Below, in pieces: positions 9,396 through 18,300 of a stretch of DNA of 64,000 nucleotides. The translations under genes were made by a program, and so were the position numbers. Source of the stretch: Solitalea koreensis (GTDB lineage: Bacteria > Bacteroidota > Bacteroidia > Sphingobacteriales > Sphingobacteriaceae); contig NZ_FXSZ01000008.1 of NCBI RefSeq assembly GCF_900182575.1, forward strand, positions 65,094 to 129,093, written 5' to 3'. Positions within the stretch are counted from its first letter, which is position 1; each line of letters opens with the position of its first letter. The notes beneath the pieces were generated by a model that saw only the letters and a list, made by a program, of their open reading frames with translations, ran no database searches and was not told the DNA's origin.

Positions 9396-9695
9396 CTATT
9401 TATTGCTTTTCAAAAGCATTTCAAGACTGTTTAAATGATTTATAAAAGCTTGTTTTCCCAATTCAGTAGCTGTATAGGTAGTATTTGGCTTTTTGCCAAT
9501 AAATTGTTTGTGCACAACAATGTATTTAAGCTCTTCTAATGCTTTAGCATGGCTTGCCAAATTACCATCAGTTACCTGTAAAAGTTCTTTTAGTGAGCTG
9601 AAATCAACGCTCTCATTAACCATCAGCACCGACATAATACCTAGCCTTGCTTTGCTCTCAAAGGCTTTATTGAATTGTTGTAGTAGTTCAATCAC
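9396..9695 (-). CDS. Small winged-helix transcriptional regulator
   Basis: 99 residues, nearly all one winged-helix DNA-binding domain of the PF13601 (HTH_34) type, related to MarR/ArsR folds: LGIMSVLMVN, then the recognition-helix region TDGNLASHAKALEELKYI and the wing FIGKKPNTTYTATELGK. There is no metal-binding cysteine pair or ligand domain. The start is GTG at 9695: an in-frame stop lies only four codons upstream and no ATG is available. It sits between a membrane protein and creD on the same strand with a 33-bp upstream gap, and is the likely binder of the two palindromes flanking the cluster, giving autoregulation (inference). Confidence 0.85.
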   Translation of the reverse strand: MIELLQQFNKAFESKARLGIMSVLMVNESVDFSSLKELLQVTDGNLASHAKALEELKYIVVHKQFIGKKPNTTYTATELGKQAFINHLNSLEMLLKSNK

Positions 9696-9728
9696 GGTTG
9701 TTAACTTTCAATGTTATGGATAGATTTT

Positions 9729-10352
9729 CTACTCGGCATCATACTTTCTGTACATCAATAGTCCGTACATTATATGCATAAAACCAAAGCCAAAGCACCA
9801 AAACCAAAACCCGTATCTAATCATGAACAAATTGATTAGTCCAAGAACAATCTCAACCAAGCCCAAATAACGAATATCCCCAAAGGTATACTTGCTGGCA
9901 TTTACCAATGCTAATCCATAAAAAATAAGCATGACCGGCGCTAGTTGTCCATAATTTCCTTGCAGGATTAATGAAAGTGAAAATATCCCTCCTACTCCTA
10001 AAGGGATACACAAATTGATTACCAAGCGTTGAGCTGTTTTATCAAATAAGGATTTGCTTTGACGATTCGCTTTTCGGCTACTCAACCAAATGGCTGTTGA
10101 TAATGATAAAACTAAAATCAACAATGCATCAAGAATATAAAACCGAAGTGCTTCAGGGCTATCCTGATTTGAATTAGATGTAGAAAAAACTCCCAAATTA
10201 AAATAATACCAGGCAGCAAAAGCGCCTAGTAAGCCATAAACTCCTGCAAAAACGCCCGACAATCCGTTCAATGATATAAACTTTGAAGAGCGTTCCATAA
10301 AACATTTAATCTCGGTCAAAGATTCAAGATGTTGGTCTATATTTTTGGTCAT
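9729..10352 (-). CDS. Conserved membrane protein, first gene of the creD cluster
   Basis: 207 residues from the chosen ATG at 10352. A longer reading from 10373 is possible, but it would start inside the palindrome and 2 bp downstream of a good -7 box, so the shorter form is preferred. A soluble N-terminal ~30 residues precedes about five or six hydrophobic helices (GLSGVFAGVYGLLGAFAAWY, LDALLILVLSLSTAIWLSS, then LCIPLGVGGIFSLSLIL and others), with a basic loop SSRKANRQSK. I do not recognise a named function. Proteins of this type accompany small winged-helix regulators in Bacteroidota, and the gene probably forms one transcript with the regulator and creD. Confidence 0.8.
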   Translation of the reverse strand: MTKNIDQHLESLTEIKCFMERSSKFISLNGLSGVFAGVYGLLGAFAAWYYFNLGVFSTSNSNQDSPEALRFYILDALLILVLSLSTAIWLSSRKANRQSKSLFDKTAQRLVINLCIPLGVGGIFSLSLILQGNYGQLAPVMLIFYGLALVNASKYTFGDIRYLGLVEIVLGLINLFMIRYGFWFWCFGFGFMHIMYGLLMYRKYDAE

Positions 10353-10364
10353 GTTTTTAAAAGT

Positions 10365-10381
10365 ACTTTGCATATCAAAGT
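10365..10381. promoter_or_regulatory. Palindromic operator candidate at head of creD cluster
   Basis: ACTTTG-CATAT-CAAAGT, 6-bp arms. It overlaps the -7 element of the cluster promoter, so a bound protein would block transcription. It is the second copy of the palindrome found before creD. Confidence 0.65.
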
Positions 10382-10405
10382 TAAATATTAAAATTTCATT
10401 TGCAA
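10376..10405 (-). promoter_or_regulatory. Promoter of the membrane protein/regulator/creD cluster
   Basis: On the minus strand TTG (10405-10403), exactly 19 bp, then TAACTTTG (10383-10376), a full match to TAnnTTTG. Transcription would begin near 10370, about 17 nt before the chosen ATG. Confidence 0.65.
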
Positions 10406-10556
10406 GTTATTTTCGGATAAATTCATTTAAACATATTTTCGCTAGTTTTTAACTTCAAATTTTACATTTGTAAATCAAAGGGATAGGCACTTTTTGACAA
10501 TGATCTTTTAATCAGTGAATGCTGTTTCCTATTTTTGTTTAAAAAACTATATAACA

Positions 10557-11210
10557 ATGGCTATTTATCGATTCAAAGTTTCTTTTGATGATTATGATGT
10601 TGTTCGTGAGATCGATATCAAATCGAACCAAACGTTCGAAGAGTTTCACTATGCCATTCATAAAGCAATAAATTTCAATCCGGAAAATTCTTCATCGTTT
10701 TATGTAAGTAATGATCACTGGATTAAAGGTGAAGAAATTGCCTTTCTGCCATCAGAAAGAAAAATTGAAAATGGTATAAAACTGATGAAAGACGTTAAGC
10801 TAAGTAAGTTTATCGACGATCCTCATCAGAAGTTTTATTATGTTTCAAACTTCGAAAAGCCTTTTGATTTCCATGTTCAATTGATCAAAATTTCCCTGGA
10901 AGCTGATCCTAATATTGACTATCCTGTTTGTGTACGCGCTACCGGTGACGCTCCTAAACAATTCCGTATTACTGCTCCTGCAGCTGGTACAAGTGCAATT
11001 GATAGTGTAGCAGATGAATTTGATATTGAAGAACCAGGAGAACTGGATGTTTTCGGAATTGATGTTGAAGACTTATCGGCTCACACTGAAACCTCTGAAG
11101 ATGATGAGAATCCGGAAAGTGAAGAGTCGGCGGATGGTGAAGACGAGTTTGGTGATATGGGCTACGGAGATGGTGACGAAGAGTACGGTAATAATCGTGA
11201 TGACTACTAA
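10557..11210 (+). CDS. pRiA4b ORF-3-like domain protein with acidic tail
   Basis: 217 residues from ATG 10557. A GTG 14 codons upstream would lie on a TATTTTTG box (10530-10537) that looks like the -7 promoter element, so the ATG is preferred. Residues 1-140 resemble the plasmid pRiA4b ORF-3-like fold (MAIYRFKVSFDDYDVVREI, TFEEFHYAIHKAINF), a domain of unknown biochemical role widespread in Bacteroidota chromosomes. The last ~75 residues are strongly acidic and low in complexity (DDENPESEESADGEDEF, then DMGYGDGDEEYG), probably disordered. The gene precedes miaA with a repeat-filled 150-bp gap; no functional link is evident. Confidence 0.75.
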   Translation: MAIYRFKVSFDDYDVVREIDIKSNQTFEEFHYAIHKAINFNPENSSSFYVSNDHWIKGEEIAFLPSERKIENGIKLMKDVKLSKFIDDPHQKFYYVSNFEKPFDFHVQLIKISLEADPNIDYPVCVRATGDAPKQFRITAPAAGTSAIDSVADEFDIEEPGELDVFGIDVEDLSAHTETSEDDENPESEESADGEDEFGDMGYGDGDEEYGNNRDDY

Positions 11211-11224
11211 TCTTTTCTTTAATA

Positions 11225-11318
11225 AATTATGAATGTTGAATATTGAATAATATTCAATTCTTAGATTTAAAGAAACTTTTTCATGAATTAATTCAACATT
11301 CATAATTCAACATTTAAA
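11225..11318. repeat. Palindromic AT-rich intergenic repeat (TTGAATTATGAAT family)
   Basis: 17-bp perfect inverted arms at 11225-11241 and 11291-11307 enclose a smaller inverted repeat (ATTGAAT...ATTCAAT). The end contains a 21-bp string (11298-11318) that recurs exactly at 55740-55760. This suggests a dispersed REP- or MITE-like element. Confidence 0.7.
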
Positions 11319-11362
11319 TTTAGCCTTTCAACTCATCATTCAACACTTATAATTAATCTTTT

Positions 11363-12265
11363 TTGACCTCAAAAACACTTATTGTAATAGTTGGGCCCAC
11401 TGCTTCAGGCAAAACCCGAATGGCTATAGAATTGGCGAAACACTATAAAACTGAGATTATTTCTGCTGATTCACGTCAATTCTTTAAAGAAATTAGTATT
11501 GGAACAGCCAAACCCAGCCTTGAAGAGCAATCGCAGGCTCCTCACCATTTTATTAATTCTCACTCCATTTTCGATGATATCAATGCAGGTTCTTTTGAAA
11601 GAGAAGCATTAATAGTGATCGACAAGCTTTTTAAAACACACGATCAATTAATTCTGGTTGGGGGCTCGGGCTTATATATCAATGCGGTTTGTGAGGGTTT
11701 TGACAATTTACCTAAAGGTGATGAAACGATCCGTACTCAGTTGAATAAAGAGTTCGAAGAAAACGGAATTGAACCGCTTCAGCTACGATTAAAAGAACTG
11801 GATCCGGAATACTATACCTCTATTGATTTGAGCAACTCACAACGCGTAATAAGGGCATTAGAGGTGTGTTTGATTTCAGGCCAACCATTTTCTTCCTTCA
11901 AATCAAATATTAAAAAAGAGCGTCCGTTTAACATCATCAAAATAGGAATCAATTTAGATCGGGAAGAATTATATAACCGCATCAATCACCGGGTTGATTT
12001 AATGATGGAAGCTGGATTATTAGAGGAAGTTAAAAAGGTGATTGTTCATAAAGACACTTATGCGCTTCAAACAGTGGGTTATACTGAATTATTTGATTAT
12101 CTCGAAGGAAAACAAAGCTTAGAACGTGCAATTGAACTCATTAAACAAAATACACGCCGATTTGCAAAACGGCAGCTGACATGGTTCAATCGCGATAAAA
12201 ACACGGTTTGGTTCAAGCCCGATGAAGAAGAAAACATAATGGCTTACCTAGATTCCTTAATGTAA
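11363..12265 (+). CDS. miaA: tRNA dimethylallyltransferase
   Basis: 300 residues. MiaA transfers a dimethylallyl group to N6 of A37 in tRNAs reading UNN codons. The P-loop GPTASGKT is at residues 11-18, the substrate motif DSRQFF near 36-41 (usually DSRQVY) with GTAKPS following, and GGSGLYINAVCEG around 95. The C-terminal part carries QTVGYTELFDYLEG and the RFAKRQLTWFNRD motif. The start is TTG at 11363: a stop lies two codons further upstream and the next ATG is inside the ATP-binding region, so translation must use this rare codon. It converges on cardiolipin synthase with a 33-bp gap in which I see no terminator hairpin. Confidence 0.94.
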   Translation: MTSKTLIVIVGPTASGKTRMAIELAKHYKTEIISADSRQFFKEISIGTAKPSLEEQSQAPHHFINSHSIFDDINAGSFEREALIVIDKLFKTHDQLILVGGSGLYINAVCEGFDNLPKGDETIRTQLNKEFEENGIEPLQLRLKELDPEYYTSIDLSNSQRVIRALEVCLISGQPFSSFKSNIKKERPFNIIKIGINLDREELYNRINHRVDLMMEAGLLEEVKKVIVHKDTYALQTVGYTELFDYLEGKQSLERAIELIKQNTRRFAKRQLTWFNRDKNTVWFKPDEEENIMAYLDSLM

Positions 12266-12298
12266 GCTCTTTTAATCTTGATTCTTGTGTCTTAAATC

Positions 12299-13783
12299 TC
12301 AAAGCAGTGGGGCAAGCAAACGCGCAATAGACTCTCCCAACTTCTTCCATCTGCTTCGTTGTCGCCATGTGGCCAAATCCAATTCTTTACTATTTAAAAG
12401 ATCATTTTTAAAGGAATTAGTTAACTTGAGATTTAAATCGGTACCATACACTACAGCATTAACTTCAAAATTACAATCGAAACTTCTAACATCCATATTG
12501 GCCGTCCCGATTATTGATAAGTTATCATCAATCACAACGGTTTTTGCATGTACAAAACCTTTTTGATAGGTAAATATTCTCACCCCTACCTCCATTAATT
12601 CTTCATAAAAAGAACGCGCTGCAGCATTAACTAATAACGTATCGGTTATGCCAGGAATCAATAATTGTATATCCAACCCACAAATGGCGGCTCTCTTCAA
12701 ACAATCTATTAAAGCATCATTTGGAATAAAATACGGAGTTGTTATATAGATGGAACGGATTGCGGAATTTATAGCTGCGACAAAGGACATCATTATGGTA
12801 GAGTGCTTAGAATCAGGCCCGCTGCTGGCAATTTGAACCAATTCATTCCCATGGCCTGTTTGTTGCGGAAAAAGATGATTGGTTAATTGTAAGTCTTCTT
12901 CAGAACAAAAATTCCAATTGGAAATAAATAAATATTGCAACCCTTGTACCGCCGAACCTTCAATACGTATATGCGAATCTCTCCAATAAAGTCCTTTTTT
13001 ACCTTTTCTGTGCTTTCTTCTTAAATTGATGTATCGATCTGAAACATTGATCCCTCCTATAAAACCAACCTTGCCATCGACCACTATTATTTTCCGATGA
13101 TCTCTATAGTTAATTCTATTGGCTAATAACGGAAAATAAATACGATAAAAAGGAAATACACGAATGCCGGCTGCTTTCAATTCATTAATAAAATTTGAAT
13201 GCAGATGTCTGCTTCCATAATCATCATAAATAAATCGTACTGTTACCCCTGCTTTTGATTTGCGTATTAAAAGCTCTTTTATTTCATGCCCGATTTTATC
13301 ATTTTCGAAGATGAAATATTCAAGATGGATGAATTTTTCTGCAGCTTCCATCGCTGCAAAAACAGCCGGAAATTTTTCTTCTCCATTGATTAATAAATCT
13401 ATTTGATTATCGGATGTAAGTTTTGCCAATGAATCATTGAGTAATAATCTGACAATACTTTCTCTCCCCTTCATCCATTCACTATGCTCAGCCATCACTT
13501 GTTCTGACTCCTTGACAATTTGTTTGCGTACATATCCAAAAAGCTCTGTATCGGCCTTCAACTTTCTCTTATATAACCTTTTTTTTCTGTAGTTAAGACC
13601 AAAAAAAATGTAAACAATTATGCCCACAAAAGGAATAAATAGTAATAACAACAAATAAGCAACTGTTTTAGCAGGGTTTCGATTCTCCAATAGTATTCTA
13701 GCCGCCACAACCACAGCAAACATGTAAATTATTAGCAAATAGGTATTTAATACTACCTCTGAAATATTGATTTCCAATAACAT
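12299..13783 (-). CDS. cls: Cardiolipin synthase, phospholipase D superfamily
   Basis: 494 residues. It condenses two phosphatidylglycerol molecules to cardiolipin at the inner membrane. Two N-terminal membrane helices (LLIIYMFAVVVAARILL and TVAYLLLLLFIPFVGIIVYI) are followed by two PLD catalytic motifs: HRKIIVVDGKVGFIGG near residue 228 and HAKTVVIDDNLSIIGTANMD near 408, both complete HxKxxxxD. Length and layout match ClsA. It is followed by miaA in convergent orientation and preceded by DUF3467 on the same strand, 127 bp away and separated by a terminator. Confidence 0.95.
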   Translation of the reverse strand: MLLEINISEVVLNTYLLIIYMFAVVVAARILLENRNPAKTVAYLLLLLFIPFVGIIVYIFFGLNYRKKRLYKRKLKADTELFGYVRKQIVKESEQVMAEHSEWMKGRESIVRLLLNDSLAKLTSDNQIDLLINGEEKFPAVFAAMEAAEKFIHLEYFIFENDKIGHEIKELLIRKSKAGVTVRFIYDDYGSRHLHSNFINELKAAGIRVFPFYRIYFPLLANRINYRDHRKIIVVDGKVGFIGGINVSDRYINLRRKHRKGKKGLYWRDSHIRIEGSAVQGLQYLFISNWNFCSEEDLQLTNHLFPQQTGHGNELVQIASSGPDSKHSTIMMSFVAAINSAIRSIYITTPYFIPNDALIDCLKRAAICGLDIQLLIPGITDTLLVNAAARSFYEELMEVGVRIFTYQKGFVHAKTVVIDDNLSIIGTANMDVRSFDCNFEVNAVVYGTDLNLKLTNSFKNDLLNSKELDLATWRQRSRWKKLGESIARLLAPLL

Positions 13784-13858
13784 TTTACATAGGGGATTAT
13801 TGGGGATTATTATAAATCTGCGAATAAAACCATGAACAACAAAATCATCCTAAAACAA

Positions 13859-13884
13859 AAAGCTGTCCATAAGAGAACAGCTTT
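13859..13884 (-). terminator. Terminator of the DUF3467 gene
   Basis: On the minus strand 8-bp arms AAAGCTGT / ACAGCTTT are followed by TTGTTTT, between the DUF3467 gene and cls. Confidence 0.7.
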
Positions 13885-13910
13885 ATAATTTCATGTGTAA
13901 AAGTTTTTGA

Positions 13911-14222
13911 TTATGCCTGAGCAGTTGGCCCACCAAAATTCATGGGTAAACCCTGATTCCCTTCCTGCATTTTAATCTTTCCGTTTACCATTTCATATTT
14001 CTGAATGTTATCAGCCATTGCATTGAGTAAACGTTTTGCATGCTCAGGAGTAAGCACAACACGAGACTTTACTTTTGCTTTCGGAACTCCAGGCATAATA
14101 CGAATAAAATCGAGTACAAATTCAGTCGCTGAATGAGTTATAATAGCCAAGTTGGAGTAAATGCCTTCTGCTACTTCTTCAGACAATTCAATATTTAATT
14201 GGTTTTCTTGATTCTCTTCCAT
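13911..14222 (-). CDS. DUF3467 domain protein
   Basis: 103 residues, almost entirely the DUF3467 domain: EVAEGIYSNLAIITHSATEF (residues ~15-35), LDFIRIMPGVPKAKVKSRVV and the helix LTPEHAKRLLNAMADNIQKYE. The function of the family is unknown; it is small, soluble and common in Bacteroidota. The tail (GNQGLPMNFGGPTAQA) is short and flexible. It lies 45 bp downstream of the DUF2027/Smr gene on the same strand, so the two are probably cotranscribed, and a terminator follows. Confidence 0.88.
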   Translation of the reverse strand: MEENQENQLNIELSEEVAEGIYSNLAIITHSATEFVLDFIRIMPGVPKAKVKSRVVLTPEHAKRLLNAMADNIQKYEMVNGKIKMQEGNQGLPMNFGGPTAQA

Positions 14223-14267
14223 GATTCATTTCTTTTGATCAAATATAGAATAATTGCAAAAAAGATA

Positions 14268-15212
14268 CTATTTCAAAAACACCTCAGCAGCTCCGTAACC
14301 AAACTTTTCTTTACGTGCATCTTTATAGGTTTGGACCTGCGGATGTCCGCTAACTGTTTTATGTATTTCATGACGTAAAGTACCGTTACCAACCCCATGA
14401 ATAAATACAATAGATTGCAATTTATGGACGATTGCAGCATCAAGTGTTTTTCGAAAATGAGCCATTTGAATTTTCAGAATATCGCCATTGCTGATAAACT
14501 GATAATCATCTCTTAATTTTTCGATGTGTAAATCGACCTCCTTGGAAGGTTTTTCGATATTTTGTTTTTCTACGGCCGGCTTATAAAAGCTCTCCTTTAG
14601 CTTTTCGGTATCAATGGCCAGCTCAGGTTCATCTAATTGCAAAACCCAACCTTGCTGATTTAACTTGGCCACTTGTTTCTTGGCGGAAGCAAAATCTTTG
14701 GCTTTAAACTTAAAATCAGCTACTAAAGGTTCAAGCGGTTTAAGGTTTTGAGACGAATGAAACAATAAACGAACCGTCATTTTAGGCCAAATATCTAATT
14801 CAGACAAAGATAAGGAATGCAGCTTTACCGATGCTTTTGGAGCAATGATCCCTGCATACTCCCCTTTATATTTAAATTGCCTTTCAGTGGTCAAGGTAGC
14901 CAACAATTGGAAATCGGTATCATTCACCAAATGTAAATGTACTACCGATTTTACCTTCGGATCTTCAACCACAGCTAAAAACACACCCTTCGTTTGTGCC
15001 TGTTCAATGATTTTAGACGATCCTTCTAAATTAGAATCCTCTCTGCGATCAGCATCTTCGCCTTGCACCAATGTGATCTTCGATGCTAAAACAGGTATTT
15101 CAAAATCATCATCCCCTGTTACGCCTACAGTATGACTGTCGATAATTTTGGTAACATAGCCTTCTAATCGTTCGTCAATAAAACGTACAAAATCACCTAA
15201 TTTAAATTTCAT
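14268..15212 (-). CDS. DUF2027 and Smr domain protein
   Basis: 314 residues. The N-terminal ~60 residues form an SH3-like segment (KLGDFVRFIDERLEGYV), the middle is DUF2027, and the C-terminal ~90 residues are a Smr domain with its three signatures: VDLHIEKL near residue 225, IHGVGNGTLRHEIHK near 270 and YGAAEV at the end. Smr domains, as at the end of MutS2, act as nucleases or bind branched or ribosome-associated nucleic acid; the role of this protein is not known. It lies downstream of rpoC beyond a terminator. Confidence 0.88.
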   Translation of the reverse strand: MKFKLGDFVRFIDERLEGYVTKIIDSHTVGVTGDDDFEIPVLASKITLVQGEDADRREDSNLEGSSKIIEQAQTKGVFLAVVEDPKVKSVVHLHLVNDTDFQLLATLTTERQFKYKGEYAGIIAPKASVKLHSLSLSELDIWPKMTVRLLFHSSQNLKPLEPLVADFKFKAKDFASAKKQVAKLNQQGWVLQLDEPELAIDTEKLKESFYKPAVEKQNIEKPSKEVDLHIEKLRDDYQFISNGDILKIQMAHFRKTLDAAIVHKLQSIVFIHGVGNGTLRHEIHKTVSGHPQVQTYKDARKEKFGYGAAEVFLK

Positions 15213-15253
15213 TTTATAAGGTTTTAAAACCGTCCGAATTGATATGATTAAAT

Positions 15254-15286
15254 AGAACAGGCTACCCTTTTGGAGTAGCCTGTTCT
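15254..15286 (-). terminator. Terminator after rpoC
   Basis: Perfect 12-bp arms AGAACAGGCTAC / GTAGCCTGTTCT (15254-15265, 15275-15286) lie just past the rpoC stop. The minus-strand tail is only moderately T-rich. Confidence 0.8.
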
Positions 15287-15306
15287 GTTATTTTTAAGCA
15301 AAAAGC

Positions 15307-18300
15307 TTATTCATCGTCTTTAGAAGCTAACAATTTGTCGTATTCTTCTTGAGAACCTACGATCATGCGATCGTACATACGCATACCTGTTCCTGAAGGA
15401 ATCAAGTGACCTACGATAACGTTCTCTTTCAAACCTAACAAACCGTCAGACTTACCAGCGATAGCTGCTTCGTTCAGTACTTTTGTAGTTTCTTGGAACG
15501 ATGCCGCTGAGATAAAGCTCTTCGTACCTAATGAAGCACGGGTAATACCTTGCAACAATGGTCCTGAAGTAGCTGCGATTGCATCGCGCGCCTCAACTTG
15601 CTTCATATCCTTACGTTTCAGCACTGAGTTTTCATCACGTAGTTTACGTACGGTGATAATTTGACCTGCTTTAAGATTAGGAGAATCTCCCGGATCAACT
15701 ACAACTTTTTTATCAAAGATATAGTCGTTCTCATGCATAAAGTCAAGTTTATCAACTGCTTCTTTTTCTAGGAAACGAGTATCACCAGCATCGTCAATGA
15801 TCACTTTCTGCATCATCTGGTGAACAATCACCTCGAAGTGCTTATCGTTGATCTTCACACCTTGCAAACGGTAAACCTCTTGTACACCATTTACCAGGTA
15901 TTCTTGCACCGAACCCGGACCTTTGATCGCCAAAATATCGGTAGGACTGATAGAACCATCTGATAACGGCATACCTGCTTTGATAAAGTCATTATCCTGA
16001 ACAAGGATGTGTTTCGACAAGGAAACAAGATACTTTTTAACTTCACCATCTTTTGATTCGATAGTGATTTCGCGGTTACCACGTTTCACACCACCTAAAG
16101 TAACAACACCGTCAATTTCCGTAACGATTGCAGGGTTAGATGGGTTACGAGCTTCGAACAACTCGGTTACACGCGGAAGACCACCGGTAATATCTCGGGT
16201 TTTACCCGCCGAACGAGGAATCTTAACAAGTACCTGACCTGATGAAACGCTTTCGTTTTCATCAACCGCGATGTGAGCACCTACAGGAATACTGTATGAT
16301 TTCTCGCCATCTTTACCAACAATTCGAATAATCGGGTTCTTGGTTTTATCACGGCTGTCAATGATTACTTTTTCTTTGTGACCAGTTTGCTCATCTGATT
16401 CTTCACGGAAGGTAATACCTTCAGTTATAGCTTCAAATTCAACTTTACCAGTATATTCAGAAACGATTACAGCATTGTATGGATCCCAGCTACAGATAGG
16501 TGCACCTTTTTCAACCTTTTGACCATCTTGAACAAACAAGTGAGCTCCATAAGGAATGTTATTGGTCATAATCACCTTACCGGTAGTTTCTTCAATTAAT
16601 CGAACCTCACCGGCACGACCTAAGATAACTTGAATATCATCAGCACCTTTAGATTTCAAGGTAACGGTACGAATGTTTTCGAATTCCAGTTTACCAGGGA
16701 ACTTAGCAATAATTTGTGACTCAGCAGCAATATTCGATGCCGTACCACCGACGTGGAACGTACGAAGTGTAAGCTGTGTACCAGGCTCACCGATTGACTG
16801 TGCAGCAATTACACCGACTGCTTCACCAATTTGAACCAATTTACCAGTCGCAAGGTTACGACCGTAACATTTAGCACAAGTACCGCGTTTAGATTCACAA
16901 GTTAAAACTGAACGTATTTCAACAGCATCAACTGCTGAATCTTCAATTTTCTTAGCAATCTCTTCGGAAATATCCTCCCCTGCTGACACGAGCAATTCAT
17001 TTGTTAATGGATCAACTACATCATTCAGAGATACACGACCAAGAATACGCTCGTACAATGGCTCAACGATTTCTTCGTTATCTTTCAATGCTGAAGTCAA
17101 TACCCCACGTAAGGTACCGCAATCGAGCTCAGAAACAACCATATCTTGCGCTACGTCATGTAAACGACGAGTAAGGTAACCCGCATCGGCAGTTTTCAAA
17201 GCCGTATCCGCAAGACCCTTACGCGCACCGTGAGTTGAAATAAAGTACTCGAGTACCGACAAACCTTCTTTAAAGTTTGAAAGAATCGGGTTTTCAATAA
17301 TTTCACCACCTGAACCTGATTTCTGAGGCTTAGCCATCAAACCACGCATACCGCAAAGCTGACGAATCTGCTCTTTAGAACCACGGGCTCCTGAATCAAG
17401 CATCATGTACACAGAGTTGAAACCTTGGTTATCGTTAGCCAATTGTTTCATCACGTTATCAGTTAAGCGAGAGTTGATACGAGTCCAGATATCGATTACC
17501 TGATTGTAACGCTCGTTGTTGGTAATGAAACCCATGTTATAGTTATTCATTACTTCATCAACCTCTTCTTGCGCCTGACTTAACAAGGTACTCTTTTCAG
17601 CCGGAATAGTAACGTCTTTCAAATTGAACGACAACCCTCCTTTGAACGCCATTTGGAAACCTAATTCCTTAATATCATCAAGGAATTGTGCTGCACGTGC
17701 CATACCAGTTTGCTTAACGATACCGCCAATAATATCACGAAGCGATTTTTTGGTAAGCAATTCGTTAATATAGCCAGCTTCAGTAGGTACTACCTGATTG
17801 AAGAGCACACGACCAACAGTAGTTTCAATTATTTTCTTAACAATGTTACCATTCTCATCTTTAACATTAGTTTTCACTTTGATAAAGGCGTGAAGTGCAA
17901 CACGTTTTTCATTGTAAGCAATGATTAACTCTTCAGGAGAATAGAATGTCAACCCTTCACCAATTACTGGATGTTCAGGAGTTGATTTTCTTCCTTTGGT
18001 TATGTAGTACAGACCCAATACCATGTCCTGAGATGGTACCGTGATTGGAGTACCGTTAGCAGGGTTCAAGATATTGTGAGCAGCCAACATCAAGATTTGA
18101 GCTTCCAAAACTGCCGCATGACCTAGTGGTACGTGTACCGCCATCTGGTCACCGTCAAAGTCGGCGTTGAACGCTGTACACACTAATGGGTGCAACTGGA
18201 TCGCTTTACCTTCAATAAGTTTTGGCTGGAAAGCCTGAATACCCAAACGGTGAAGTGTAGGAGCACGGTTTAACATAACCGGATGCCCTTTTAACACGTT

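Noticed and set aside
11073..11303. 76-codon minus-strand frame downstream of the acidic-tail gene
   Set aside because: It overlaps the palindromic repeat and the antisense of the acidic codons; it has no family resemblance.
12285..12566. 93-codon plus-strand frame inside cls
   Set aside because: It is antisense to the conserved C-terminal PLD domain of cardiolipin synthase.
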